Shown here in pieces: positions 25,547-34,474 of a stretch of DNA of 64,000 bases. Positions within the stretch are counted from its first letter, which is position 1, and each line of letters starts with the position of its first letter. The stretch comes from Chitinophaga dinghuensis (GTDB lineage Bacteria > Bacteroidota > Bacteroidia > Chitinophagales > Chitinophagaceae): assembly GCF_003259435.1 (NCBI RefSeq), contig NZ_QLMA01000001.1, positions 620,001 through 684,000 of the forward strand, in the 5' to 3' direction. The notes under the pieces were generated by a model. It was not told where the DNA came from, did no database searches, and saw only the letters and a program-made list of their open reading frames with translations. Made by a program: the position numbers and the translations under genes.

Positions 25547-27433
25547 TTACTTCACGATTGGCAGTACAACACTGGAAGGATGAGCAGCATCGTGATAGAT
25601 ACGAATATTTGCCTTCTGGAAATCTTTCGCATCAGCCTGGTAGATATCCATGAACTGCTGCGGGTTACGATCTACCAGCGGGAACCAGCTACTCTGTACC
25701 TGTACCATGATACGATGTCCTTTCTTAAAAGTATGCGCCACATCCGGGAGCGTGAATTTCACTGCTGAAGGTTGATTCGGAATGAATGCTTCCGGTTTTT
25801 CAAAACTGTTACGGAACTTACCACGCATTACTTCTCCACGTACCAGCATCTGGTAACCGCCCATTGGGTAAGTAGAAGATGGCACGCGACCATGTTCGCT
25901 CGGTGCATCCGCTTCATAACGGAAATCATCTGGGAATACGTCAATCACCTTTACAATGAAGTCTGCATCGGTACCACTGGTGCTGGCAATAAGATCAGCT
26001 ACCAACGGACCCGCCAGAGTGATATCCTGATCAAGTACAGGCGTCTGGAATACTACTACATCCGGACGACGACTGGCGAAACGCTGATCATCTGTCATGT
26101 AGGTAATAGTACGGGTGAAATGCACATCTTCTGTATAAGGAACCGGTTTGGCAGGATCGCTTACATATTCGCTGAAACTATTGTCGGCAGTTGGTTTGGA
26201 GAAAGATAAACCGCCATCAGGCTGTAGATAGATATTCTTTTCCTGCATATCTGCCGGAGGCCATACAGGCAGCTTTTTCCACTGGTTTTCACCTGTGAAG
26301 AAAATAGTAGCTTCTGCAATATCCGTTGCATTGCCTTTATCTTTCAGGTAATAGTTAAAGAATGGTACTTCTACATTCTCTGCATACCAGTCAGATGTAT
26401 TGCTGTCAAAACGGATATTACCTAAATGAGTACCGTTTTTGGAAGCCCACTGACCATGATACCAAGGGCCCATTACAATACGGTTGTTGGTACCTTTGCT
26501 TTGTTTCTCAATGGCTTTATAGGTATTCCATGCGCCGAAACAGTCTTCTGCATCAAATACGCCGCCTACTACGAGCATCGCTGGTTTCACGTCTGTAAGG
26601 AAGTTACGGACATTGCGCGCTTTCCAATAATCGTCATAAGTAGGGTGGGCATACATTTCATGCCAGAACTTAATACTGTCGCCGATGATTTTGGCAAAGT
26701 TTTTCAGCGGACCTGTTTCCAGATAGAATTTGTAGTTATCGCGGGTATAGAACTTATATCCTTCCGGTCCTTTAGAAGTAGGAGCAGGGTGAGGACGATC
26801 AAAACTAGTGTAGAACGGAAACGCATCTGCGATGAAGAAAGCGCCGTTGTGGTGAAAGTCGTCTCCCATAAACCAATCAGTAACCGGCGCCTGCGGACTT
26901 ACCGCTTTCAACGCAGGATGATTGCTTAAAGCGCCCATAGTAGAGTAAAAACCAGGGTAAGAGATACCGAATTGGCCTACTTTACCATTATTGCCTGCCA
27001 CATTCTTTACCAGCCAGTCTACAGTATCGTAAGTATCTGTTGATTCATCAATATCCTTTTTGCCTTTTTTAGGATTGTAAGGACGTACATTCACAAACTG
27101 TCCTTCACTCATCCAGCATCCGCGCACATCCTGTACTACCATGATATAACCTTCATGCAGGTAACGGTTGTACTGATTCGCATATATAGCGCGGAACTTG
27201 GATTCGCCGTAAGGACCGGCAGAATAAGGAGTACGGGTCATCAGGATCGGATGCTTTTCCGATTGATCCTTTGGAATATAAATAGCCGTATACAGCTTTA
27301 CACCATCACGCATAGGAATGGTTACTTCCTTTTTGGTGTAGTGTTCATACATCCAGAGAGAATCCTGGTTTATAGCTTTGGTGATTAGCGGTAAAAATAG
27401 TGCGGCATAGGCCAGCAGCAGCCATTTTCTCAT
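25547..27433 (-). CDS. CocE/NonD family hydrolase (X-Pro dipeptidyl-peptidase-like, S15)
   Basis: Exported alpha/beta hydrolase of 628 residues with a signal peptide (about residues 1-20). S158 in GISYPG is the nucleophile, VFDAEDC near residue 300 carries the acid and GPWYHGQW the likely His. The C-terminal third is the jelly-roll domain of the X-Pro dipeptidyl-peptidase family. Relatives include alpha-amino-acid ester hydrolases and glutaryl-7-ACA acylases. The natural substrate is unknown. Monocistronic. Confidence 0.9.
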   Translation of the reverse strand: MRKWLLLAYAALFLPLITKAINQDSLWMYEHYTKKEVTIPMRDGVKLYTAIYIPKDQSEKHPILMTRTPYSAGPYGESKFRAIYANQYNRYLHEGYIMVVQDVRGCWMSEGQFVNVRPYNPKKGKKDIDESTDTYDTVDWLVKNVAGNNGKVGQFGISYPGFYSTMGALSNHPALKAVSPQAPVTDWFMGDDFHHNGAFFIADAFPFYTSFDRPHPAPTSKGPEGYKFYTRDNYKFYLETGPLKNFAKIIGDSIKFWHEMYAHPTYDDYWKARNVRNFLTDVKPAMLVVGGVFDAEDCFGAWNTYKAIEKQSKGTNNRIVMGPWYHGQWASKNGTHLGNIRFDSNTSDWYAENVEVPFFNYYLKDKGNATDIAEATIFFTGENQWKKLPVWPPADMQEKNIYLQPDGGLSFSKPTADNSFSEYVSDPAKPVPYTEDVHFTRTITYMTDDQRFASRRPDVVVFQTPVLDQDITLAGPLVADLIASTSGTDADFIVKVIDVFPDDFRYEADAPSEHGRVPSSTYPMGGYQMLVRGEVMRGKFRNSFEKPEAFIPNQPSAVKFTLPDVAHTFKKGHRIMVQVQSSWFPLVDRNPQQFMDIYQADAKDFQKANIRIYHDAAHPSSVVLPIVK

Positions 27434-27511
27434 AAACAGTTTAGTTTTTAAGACGGCGTAAAGTAATAAAAAGCTGGCTTATTCCCGCTGGAAAAAAGGA
27501 TATATGGCAAA

Positions 27512-27868
27512 TCACTGCTGTGATTGCAGCGCTTCCCGTACCTTTTTAGGAAGACTTTTTACAACCAGATCATAAGAGTTTTTGGTCCACTCCAGGATAA
27601 GTTTATTGGAGATACCGGAATCCATACTTACTGAATTCCAATGCTTTTTGTTCATATGATAGCCCGGTGTTACGCCTTCATAGCGTTCCCGCAATTCCAC
27701 CGCTTCTTCCGGATCACATTTCAGGTTAATAAATTCAAACAGCTCAAGATCTGTCAAGGTAAATACCTTGCCCATCACCTTGAATACAAGGGTTGTTTCT
27801 CCAAAGGGAAATTCTTCTGTTACGCCAGGAAGAGAGAGACAGTATTCTCTGAATTTTTCTATGTCCAT
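27512..27868 (-). CDS. MmcQ/YjbR family protein
   Basis: Small cytoplasmic protein of 118 residues with the CyaY-like fold of the MmcQ/YjbR family (MDIEKFREYCLSLPGVTEEFPFG, VFTLTDLELFEFINLKCDPE, GYHMNKKHWNSV). Family members are described as DNA-binding-like but have no firm function. A GTG at 27895 is in frame, but ATG at 27868 gives the normal N-terminus. The bases between the two belong to the hairpin that probably ends the upstream gene. Confidence 0.85.
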   Translation of the reverse strand: MDIEKFREYCLSLPGVTEEFPFGETTLVFKVMGKVFTLTDLELFEFINLKCDPEEAVELRERYEGVTPGYHMNKKHWNSVSMDSGISNKLILEWTKNSYDLVVKSLPKKVREALQSQQ

Positions 27869-27877
27869 AAAATACCA

Positions 27878-27917
27878 ATGCTGAAATTCCCTCACAAGTT
27901 AAGGAAATTCCAGCATC
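27878..27917 (-). terminator. Imperfect hairpin ending the upstream reverse-strand gene
   Basis: atgctgaaattcc pairs imperfectly with ggaaattccagcat (one bulge). It lies just past the stop at 27938 on the reverse strand and before the MmcQ start. Confidence 0.45.
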
Positions 27918-27937
27918 GGAATAATTTTCGCAACAGC

Positions 27938-28831
27938 TTATTGCTGCTGATAATAGAACTGAATATTGTATTTCTTTCGCACAGGTTTTTCCTGGTCGTT
28001 CAACTCATATTTAATGTAGGATTGCTCCAGCGGCAGTTGTGTTACCGGATCATATCGATAACTACACAATACCGACTCGCTGGCCGTACTGGAAAGACTA
28101 CCGGAATAAGAATCGGTTACTGTTCGTTTGGTCATATTATTGGCTGCGTCGGCAAACAAAATATTCCGGTTGAAAGTAGCCATTGCAATTCCCGGATAAT
28201 CCCTGCACAAGGCGGAGAACGGATTAGGATTACTGTCGTATTCCTGCTCTGTAATTACCTGGTGACTGGTATATGTCTGACTTTCTTCGGAAGCCGGAAA
28301 GTAATCATATGCAGTATGTTTCTGTGGATTGGCATTGCGATACTGGATCGCATCATAGGTAAGGTAGGCTTTGTTGTTATAGATGACCGTATCCATTTTG
28401 CCAATCTGGATAGGCTTACCTTCTTCATTAGTGAAAAAGTGCAGCGTATCCGTTAACAGGCCATTAGCCGTTCTCCTGGAAAGAGAATAACGGGTAAACC
28501 CCGTTGGATGGTAATCGACAGAGTCAATCTCCATCAGTTCATTTCCCCAGTACTCCATTACCTTTTCCACTTTATCCTGAGGACCATAAACGTATTTGTT
28601 ATGTGCATCCCATTTGCCTGTAATATCATCATAAAACCAGATCTCCGACAATCTCCCTTTCTCATTATAGATGATACTGTCTGTCAGTTTCCCGTTGATG
28701 GTTACTTTATGCAGTAAAATCAAGGGTTTGCGAATAATTGGTTTATCCTCACGTATCAGCGCTGCAAACAGCAGCAGCATGGCTAATACAGCGGTGGCTA
28801 ATATCAGGAATCGGGATCGGACCGTTTTCAT
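27938..28831 (-). CDS. Conserved-looking hypothetical, single N-terminal membrane anchor
   Basis: Protein of 297 residues that I do not recognise. One hydrophobic segment (about residues 9-26, FLILATAVLAMLLLFAAL) acts as an anchor or uncleaved signal. The rest is periplasmic-looking and consists of beta-strand pairs of the form 'YNEKGRLSEIWFYDD', 'KYVYGPQDKVEKVMEYW' and 'TLHFFTNEEGKPI', a YD-repeat-like or toxB-like strand-turn pattern common in Bacteroidota exported proteins. It may be cotranscribed with the 170-residue membrane protein 46 bases upstream. Confidence 0.6.
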   Translation of the reverse strand: MKTVRSRFLILATAVLAMLLLFAALIREDKPIIRKPLILLHKVTINGKLTDSIIYNEKGRLSEIWFYDDITGKWDAHNKYVYGPQDKVEKVMEYWGNELMEIDSVDYHPTGFTRYSLSRRTANGLLTDTLHFFTNEEGKPIQIGKMDTVIYNNKAYLTYDAIQYRNANPQKHTAYDYFPASEESQTYTSHQVITEQEYDSNPNPFSALCRDYPGIAMATFNRNILFADAANNMTKRTVTDSYSGSLSSTASESVLCSYRYDPVTQLPLEQSYIKYELNDQEKPVRKKYNIQFYYQQQ

Positions 28832-28877
28832 AGGTTAGGTGTTCAATAAATGGGTAAAATATGGAACGATAGTCAGT

Positions 28878-29390
28878 CTATTTGCGAATGATAGAAATGA
28901 TAATCCTGGAATACCTGGCGTAGCTGATTTCTACTTCCTGACCGGCGCGGTATCCTTCCAGTTGTCCGCGCATCCAATAAAACAGTCGTTTACGGCCTGT
29001 TTCCAGCTTAATAGATAAATTGGTTTGCGTATCGTTGTTCTCTACATAAATCGCCTCCAGCGGAGCCTGGATCAGGCCTTTTTGTAAGGTGGTCAAATCT
29101 TTTTTGATAGACCAGTAGCGAATGTCTGTTACTTTGATCAATGCAAACATCAGCGCAATGATAAAGCTGAACAACCATACCCAGAACCAGATGTTGGTGT
29201 AGGAAAACTTAGACTGGTCCGCGTCTATGCTGGTATGACGGGTGTACAGATAAAGCTGTGGTACAATGGCGGCCAGGAACAGCAGCGTAACACCTACCAG
29301 GAAAAATTTCGTCAGTTGTTGTTTGTTCTTCTTAAGGGCTTCCCGCAACAGGAAGTTCTCCTCCGTTGTCATAAAGGTGTAATCGGACAT
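28878..29390 (-). CDS. Hypothetical membrane protein, two transmembrane helices
   Basis: Protein of 170 residues without a recognised family. Residues about 29-50 (FFLVGVTLLFLAAIVPQLYLY) and 69-87 (FWVWLFSFIIALMFALIKV) are membrane helices. The C-terminal 80 residues are soluble and beta-rich (EAIYVENNDTQTNLSIKLETGRKRLFYWMRGQLEGYRAGQ...), probably cytoplasmic. It lies 46 bases before the next reverse-strand gene, so the two may form an operon. Confidence 0.6.
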   Translation of the reverse strand: MSDYTFMTTEENFLLREALKKNKQQLTKFFLVGVTLLFLAAIVPQLYLYTRHTSIDADQSKFSYTNIWFWVWLFSFIIALMFALIKVTDIRYWSIKKDLTTLQKGLIQAPLEAIYVENNDTQTNLSIKLETGRKRLFYWMRGQLEGYRAGQEVEISYARYSRIIISIIRK

Positions 29391-29584
29391 GGTATATAAG
29401 GTTTTTCAGATGTGCTAATATAAATAAAAAATATCAATTATTAAAATTTGCATATGTGTTTTGAGGCCAATGGATTAGCAGCTTTATCAGCGGAATGGCC
29501 AGAAAGTAAATATTACCTAATTTGCGGACTGCTTTATATCTGGCATTCATTTGTTGTACCCCGTCACCATTAAAACAAGCAATT

Positions 29585-30838
29585 TTGAAACGGTTATTTA
29601 TTGTAGTCGCAGCGGTATTATTCGTTGGCCTGCAGGTACAGGCACAGGATACCACCCAGCAGATTGTAGAAGGACGTGCCAACAGCGCATCAAATCAAAC
29701 CCGCCCGTATGTCATCATGATTTCTATTGATGGCTTCCGCTTTGACTATGCAGAGAAATATGGCGCAGAGAATCTCCAGCGCCTCTCCGAAAATGGAGTG
29801 CGTGCTTTAGCCATGCAGCCGTCTTTCCCTTCCCTGACCTTCCCTAATCACTATTCTATTGTCACTGGTCTCTATCCTGCCCACCATGGCCTGGTAGATA
29901 ACCATTTCTGGGATCGTAAACGTAAGGAAGCCTACAAGGTAGGAAACGTGGCAGCTGTAACGGATGGCAGCTGGTACGGCGGCGTTCCGTTATGGGTGCT
30001 GGCAGAGAAAAACAAAATGGTAACGGCCAGTTATTTCTGGGTAGGCTCTGAATCAGCCATCCAAGGTATCCGTCCTACCTACTATTTCCAATACCAGGAG
30101 AAAACAGGTATCGATTCCCGTATCAAACAGGTTACCGACTGGTTGAAATTACCGGAAGAAAAACGCCCTCACCTCATTACCTTCTACTTCCCTGAAGTAG
30201 ACCATGCCGGCCACCGTTACGGTCCGGACAGCGACAGCGTTCGCGCAGCGGTGAAGTTTGTAGATGCTGCTATCGCTAAAATGACGGCAGAAGTGAATAA
30301 ACTGAATTTGCCAGTTAGCTTCGTAATTGTGTCCGATCATGGTATGCTGAAAGTTGATAATGACCATGCCATTCCTATGCCGGAAGACACCGTGCTCACT
30401 ACGCTGAAAGTTTTAGCCGGCGGAGAAAAAACAATGTACTACGGAGAGAAGCCGGAAGATATTCAGAAAGCTTATGAGTACCTGAAGCAACACGAAAACC
30501 ATTATACTGCTTATCTGAAACAGGAAACACCTGTTCGCTGGCATTATGGTCAGGAAGATATCTATAACCGTATTGGAGATATCATCCTGGTGGCTGAACC
30601 TGGATATGCTTTCCAATCCGGTTCCCGCAAACCACCTCTGGGCCACCATGGTTACGACAACAACCTGACAGATATGAACGCCATTTTCATGGCCTGGGGC
30701 CCTGCATTTAAATCGCATCAACGCCTCGCTACTTTCGAAAACGTAAACGTATACCCAATGGTAGCACGCATTCTCGGCCTTACCATTACCCAACCTATCG
30801 ATGGTAAACTGGAAGTCCTCGAAAGCATTCTGAAATAG
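29585..30838 (+). CDS. Ectonucleotide pyrophosphatase/phosphodiesterase family protein
   Basis: Exported alkaline-phosphatase-superfamily enzyme of 417 residues (NPP type), which splits nucleotide phosphodiester or pyrophosphate bonds in the periplasm. TTG at 29585 places a clean signal peptide (MKRLFIVVAAVLFVGLQVQAQ) at the N-terminus; an in-frame TTG at 29522 is less likely. D49 (ISIDGFR) and T85 (LTFPNHY) are the first metal ligand and nucleophile. PEVDHAGHRYGP, VSDHGM and GHHGYDN give the remaining zinc ligands, so the active site is complete. Monocistronic with a strong terminator. Confidence 0.92.
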   Translation: MKRLFIVVAAVLFVGLQVQAQDTTQQIVEGRANSASNQTRPYVIMISIDGFRFDYAEKYGAENLQRLSENGVRALAMQPSFPSLTFPNHYSIVTGLYPAHHGLVDNHFWDRKRKEAYKVGNVAAVTDGSWYGGVPLWVLAEKNKMVTASYFWVGSESAIQGIRPTYYFQYQEKTGIDSRIKQVTDWLKLPEEKRPHLITFYFPEVDHAGHRYGPDSDSVRAAVKFVDAAIAKMTAEVNKLNLPVSFVIVSDHGMLKVDNDHAIPMPEDTVLTTLKVLAGGEKTMYYGEKPEDIQKAYEYLKQHENHYTAYLKQETPVRWHYGQEDIYNRIGDIILVAEPGYAFQSGSRKPPLGHHGYDNNLTDMNAIFMAWGPAFKSHQRLATFENVNVYPMVARILGLTITQPIDGKLEVLESILK

Positions 30839-30865
30839 TATTAATATATAGTTATCATTATATAG

Positions 30866-30893
30866 GGGTGTCTCAAATATGTTTGAGACACCC
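30866..30893 (+). terminator. Intrinsic terminator after NPP gene
   Basis: Perfect 12-base-pair stem gggtgtctcaaa/tttgagacaccc, loop tatg, followed by six Ts. Confidence 0.93.
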
Positions 30894-30991
30894 TTTTTTA
30901 TGCCCCCAAGAAATTATATAAATCATAGTAAAGATTGTATAACAGTTCCCGCCTGTATGTGAACGACCTTTGTATAGTCAATTTGAAACAT

Positions 30992-33208
30992 ATGCAAGTA
31001 CAGGAACAAACAATAAAGAAAACCTTTCCCATTACCGGATTAAGTTGCGCATCCTGCGCCGTTAGTGCTGAATCTATGTTAGGCGCAACTCCAGGCGTTT
31101 TGCACGTAGGAGTAAACTTCGCTAACTCCAGCGCTACTGTAGAATATCAACCCACTGTAGTTTCGCCTGAAAACCTGAAATCAGCCCTTCAATCAATAGG
31201 CTATGACCTCGTAACAGACGACAGCGAAGCTGCTGCTGAAGCCCTTGAAGATTTACACCAACAAAATTTTCGTACGCTGAAACGCAAGGCAGTGTGGTCT
31301 ATCGTCTTCTCCATACCACTGGTGATCATCGGCATGTTTCTGATGAATATACCATATGCCAACTACATCATGTGGGCCTTGGCTACTCCGGTTGTCCTGA
31401 TATTCGGCCGCCAGTTTTTTGTAAACGCATGGCGCCAGGCCACCCACGGTAACGCCAATATGGATACCCTCGTGGCACTCAGCACCAGTATCGCTTATAT
31501 CTTCAGCGTATTCAATACCCTGAATCCTGAATTTTGGCATAGCCGCGGATTACACGCCCACGTGTACTTTGAAGCCGCCGCAGTAGTAATCACCTTTATA
31601 TTATTAGGCCGACTCCTGGAAGAAAAAGCAAAGTCAAATACTTCTTCCGCTATTAAGAAATTGATTGGCTTACAACCTAAAACGGTAACGGTTATACGTA
31701 ATGAGGATGAAACGGTAGAAATACCACTCTCCCAGGTGCAAGTAAATGATCTGATACTCGTAAAACCAGGTGAAAAAATCCCTGTAGATGGAAAAGTGAT
31801 CTCCGGCAGTTCTTATATTGATGAAAGTATGATCAGCGGCGAACCGCTCCCAGTACTGAAAGAAGCAGATGCAGAAGTATTCGCTGGTACCATCAACCAG
31901 AAAGGCGTTATCCGTTTCCGAGCCACAAAAGTAGGTGGCGACACCATGCTGGCGCAGATCATTAAACTGGTACAGGAAGCGCAGGGAAGTAAAGCACCCG
32001 TTCAGAAACTGGTAGATAAAATCGCAGGAATATTTGTACCTGTAGTAACCGGAATCGCGCTACTGACCATGATTGTTTGGGTGATCCTCGGAGGCGACAA
32101 TGGCTTCACACAAGGTTTACTCGCCATGGTAACCGTACTGGTAATCGCCTGCCCATGTGCTTTAGGTCTTGCTACTCCAACCGCCATTATGGTGGGCGTA
32201 GGTAAAGGCGCCGAAAACGGCCTGCTCATCAAAGATGCAGAAAGCCTGGAACTGGCACATAAAGTAGATGCAATCGTACTGGATAAAACAGGTACTATCA
32301 CCGAAGGAAAACCTGAAGTAACAGATATCCTCTGGGCGGTGAATAATGAAACCGCCGCGGTGCTCTACTCTATGGAACAACAATCCGAACACCCGCTGGC
32401 AACTGCTGTAGTGAAATATATGGATAACGTCAAACCTGTTACCCTCGAATATTTCAACAGTATCACCGGTAAAGGGGTAGAAGCAAAATACAACGGTAAA
32501 AAATACTTCGTCGGTAGCAGAGCTTACATCGATGCCCAGAAAGTAACGGTGCCGGCTACACTGGAAGAGAAATCCCGTCAATGGTTACAGAATGCGGCTA
32601 CCGTCATCTGGTTCGCCAATCAGGAACAAGTCCTCGCTGTAATTGCTATTGCAGATAAAATCAAAACTACATCAGTTGCAGCGGTAGCCAAACTCCAGGA
32701 AATGGGCGTAACCGTATACATGCTGACCGGCGATAATGAACAAACCGCTGCCATCGTTGCTGCAAAAACAGGTATCACCCACTTCAAAGCTGGCGTACTG
32801 CCATCCGATAAAGCAGCCTTCGTGAAAGAACTGCAACAACAAGGACATGTAGTAGCTATGGCAGGAGATGGTATCAACGACAGCCACGCGCTCGCTCAGG
32901 CAGATGTAAGCATCGCAATGGGTAAAGGAACTGATATCGCAATGGACGTTGCCAGAATGACCCTCATCTCTTCTGATCTGTTACAAGTGCCAAAAGCGAT
33001 TAAGTTATCTCGCCAAACAGTGAAACTGATCCGCCAGAACCTTTTCTGGGCCTTTATCTACAACCTGATCGGTATTCCGCTGGCAGCAGGCGTTCTGTAT
33101 CCCATCAACGGATTCCAACTGGACCCAATGATTGCCGGTGCTGCAATGGCCCTCAGCTCTGTATCTGTAGTAAGTAATAGCTTAAGATTGAAATACGCAA
33201 AACTTTAA
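30992..33208 (+). CDS. copA: Copper-exporting P1B-type ATPase
   Basis: Inner-membrane pump of 738 residues. One N-terminal heavy-metal-associated domain has CASC (C19, C22). The membrane CPC motif is near residue 386, the phosphorylated Asp in DKTGT near 431, SEHPLA follows, and GDGIND closes the P domain. IYNL in the next helix and MALSSVS in the last are the Cu(I)-type (P1B-1) signature. It should move Cu(I) out of the cytoplasm. ATG at 30992 is chosen over TTG at 30935. A small HMA chaperone gene follows 24 bases later. Confidence 0.95.
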   Translation: MQVQEQTIKKTFPITGLSCASCAVSAESMLGATPGVLHVGVNFANSSATVEYQPTVVSPENLKSALQSIGYDLVTDDSEAAAEALEDLHQQNFRTLKRKAVWSIVFSIPLVIIGMFLMNIPYANYIMWALATPVVLIFGRQFFVNAWRQATHGNANMDTLVALSTSIAYIFSVFNTLNPEFWHSRGLHAHVYFEAAAVVITFILLGRLLEEKAKSNTSSAIKKLIGLQPKTVTVIRNEDETVEIPLSQVQVNDLILVKPGEKIPVDGKVISGSSYIDESMISGEPLPVLKEADAEVFAGTINQKGVIRFRATKVGGDTMLAQIIKLVQEAQGSKAPVQKLVDKIAGIFVPVVTGIALLTMIVWVILGGDNGFTQGLLAMVTVLVIACPCALGLATPTAIMVGVGKGAENGLLIKDAESLELAHKVDAIVLDKTGTITEGKPEVTDILWAVNNETAAVLYSMEQQSEHPLATAVVKYMDNVKPVTLEYFNSITGKGVEAKYNGKKYFVGSRAYIDAQKVTVPATLEEKSRQWLQNAATVIWFANQEQVLAVIAIADKIKTTSVAAVAKLQEMGVTVYMLTGDNEQTAAIVAAKTGITHFKAGVLPSDKAAFVKELQQQGHVVAMAGDGINDSHALAQADVSIAMGKGTDIAMDVARMTLISSDLLQVPKAIKLSRQTVKLIRQNLFWAFIYNLIGIPLAAGVLYPINGFQLDPMIAGAAMALSSVSVVSNSLRLKYAKL

Positions 33209-33232
33209 TAATAACTGAAAATTCGAATCAAT

Positions 33233-33442
33233 ATGGAAACTTACAAATTCAAAACCAACATCAATTGCAGTGGCTGTGTAGCAGCAGTAACGCCACATCT
33301 GAATAAAGAAGAAGGTATCGGTCATTGGGAAGTGGATACCAAAGTAAATGATAAAATTCTGACCGTGGAAGCAAATGGCAAGACGCCTGAAGAAGTAGCC
33401 GCCGTAGTAGCGAAAGCCGGCTTCGAAGCAGAAAAAATATAA
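33233..33442 (+). CDS. Copper chaperone-like heavy-metal-associated domain protein
   Basis: Single HMA domain of 69 residues (METYKFKTNINCSGCVAAV, metal-binding C12 and C15 in NCSGC), a ferredoxin-like fold for Cu(I) delivery in the cytoplasm. It lies 24 bases after copA, so it probably hands copper to the pump (CopZ role). A bidirectional terminator follows. Confidence 0.9.
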   Translation: METYKFKTNINCSGCVAAVTPHLNKEEGIGHWEVDTKVNDKILTVEANGKTPEEVAAVVAKAGFEAEKI

Positions 33443-33478
33443 GGTAATCAGGATAACGGGCATGCTGACAAATAAAAC

Positions 33479-33509
33479 AAAGGACGTCTCCATAACAGAG
33501 ACGTCCTTT
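33479..33509. terminator. Bidirectional terminator
   Basis: Perfect 12-base-pair stem aaaggacgtctc/gagacgtccttt with a 7-base loop between the copper operon and the convergent reverse-strand genes. Confidence 0.8.
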
Positions 33510-33533
33510 CGATTTGAAAAGCAGCCCCGCAAA

Positions 33534-33776
33534 CTACTTTTCTACCCGTTCCGTTGACCATGGCCCCATGCACTTGCCATCTGCATTACGATGCCAGGCC
33601 ATACGCATCAGTATAATATTTACGGCTATAAAAGCTACAATTCCCAAAACTACTGCTACCTTGGTAATGCCTGCCAGTGCCGGTTTTGAAGCGAAGTTCC
33701 CGAATACATAACCGATCACAAACACCATGCAAGCCCCAAACATAATACGTAACAGGATTAAAATAATGAAAGGCAT
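33534..33776 (-). CDS. Small hypothetical membrane protein
   Basis: Protein of 80 residues, not recognised. Two hydrophobic helices (about 3-26 and 39-58) are followed by a short tail with HRNADGKCMGPWSTERVEK. It is the last gene in a reverse-strand run that begins with a LytS-type kinase, 25 bases after the TPR-like gene. The even, in-frame ORF and operon spacing support it being real. Confidence 0.6.
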   Translation of the reverse strand: MPFIILILLRIMFGACMVFVIGYVFGNFASKPALAGITKVAVVLGIVAFIAVNIILMRMAWHRNADGKCMGPWSTERVEK

Positions 33777-33801
33777 ATCAATGTATTTTTAAGGTGAATA
33801 A

Positions 33802-34452
33802 CTACTTCATTTTTTGCAGTAACGCTTCATTGGAAGTCTTTCCCCAATGAGGAGCTACATTATCTGCCGACTGTGCCGCCAATAATTTCAAACTCTCTTC
33901 TGCCAGTTGTTTCGCCTGACCTTTATCCCCTCCCCAAAGTTTAGGCGTATAATATTTTACCCAGGCACTAGCATACAGCATGCGAGGATTCTGTGGATTC
34001 AAGCGTTTAGCTTCTTTCAGATACTGCTCTGCTACCGGTCCATACTTACGTCCATAAGTCATAGGATTGATAAATACTTTCGTCCGATTGATCATACTCA
34101 TCACCACATATAATTCTGATAATTCCTGTTTCTGATGAGCCGTATCCAGCAAATGCAATGCGGTATTAGCCTGGTCTGCTCCCTTGTTGCTGTATGGCTC
34201 AATTTTTTCACCGTCGTCCTGGTATAGAAATCCAATCTGTGCGTTACAAAGCGCTGCATAATAATAGGGCAGCCATTCTGTTTTACGGGTTACTGCGATA
34301 TTGCTGAATTCCTTTTCCAATGCTTCGTAATCTTTGGGAGACACGGCTTTGTCGAGCCGTGAAACTGCTGTCAATAAAGCGTCTGAGTGCTGTTGTGCCT
34401 GTGTTGCAGCAACGAAACAAATAGCCAATAACAGTAAGGTGATTTTTTTCAT
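33802..34452 (-). CDS. Exported TPR-like protein
   Basis: Protein of 216 residues with a signal peptide (MKKITLLLLAICFVAATQAQ). The mature part is alpha-helical with tetratricopeptide-like units (EWLPYYYAALCNAQIGF, AEQYLKEAKRLNPQNPRMLYASAW). No catalytic motif is seen. The ATG at 34452 avoids overlap with the upstream receptor gene, whose stop lies 22 bases away; a longer frame from 34518 would overlap it. Likely a periplasmic accessory of the TonB-dependent receptor, by position only. Confidence 0.75.
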   Translation of the reverse strand: MKKITLLLLAICFVAATQAQQHSDALLTAVSRLDKAVSPKDYEALEKEFSNIAVTRKTEWLPYYYAALCNAQIGFLYQDDGEKIEPYSNKGADQANTALHLLDTAHQKQELSELYVVMSMINRTKVFINPMTYGRKYGPVAEQYLKEAKRLNPQNPRMLYASAWVKYYTPKLWGGDKGQAKQLAEESLKLLAAQSADNVAPHWGKTSNEALLQKMK

Positions 34453-34474
34453 TTGATGTAATTTATATGGATGA

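Noticed and set aside
27641..28456. Forward ORF of 271 codons
   Set aside because: Antisense across two reverse-strand genes and the gap between them; Phe/Ile-rich shadow of AT-rich coding sequence.
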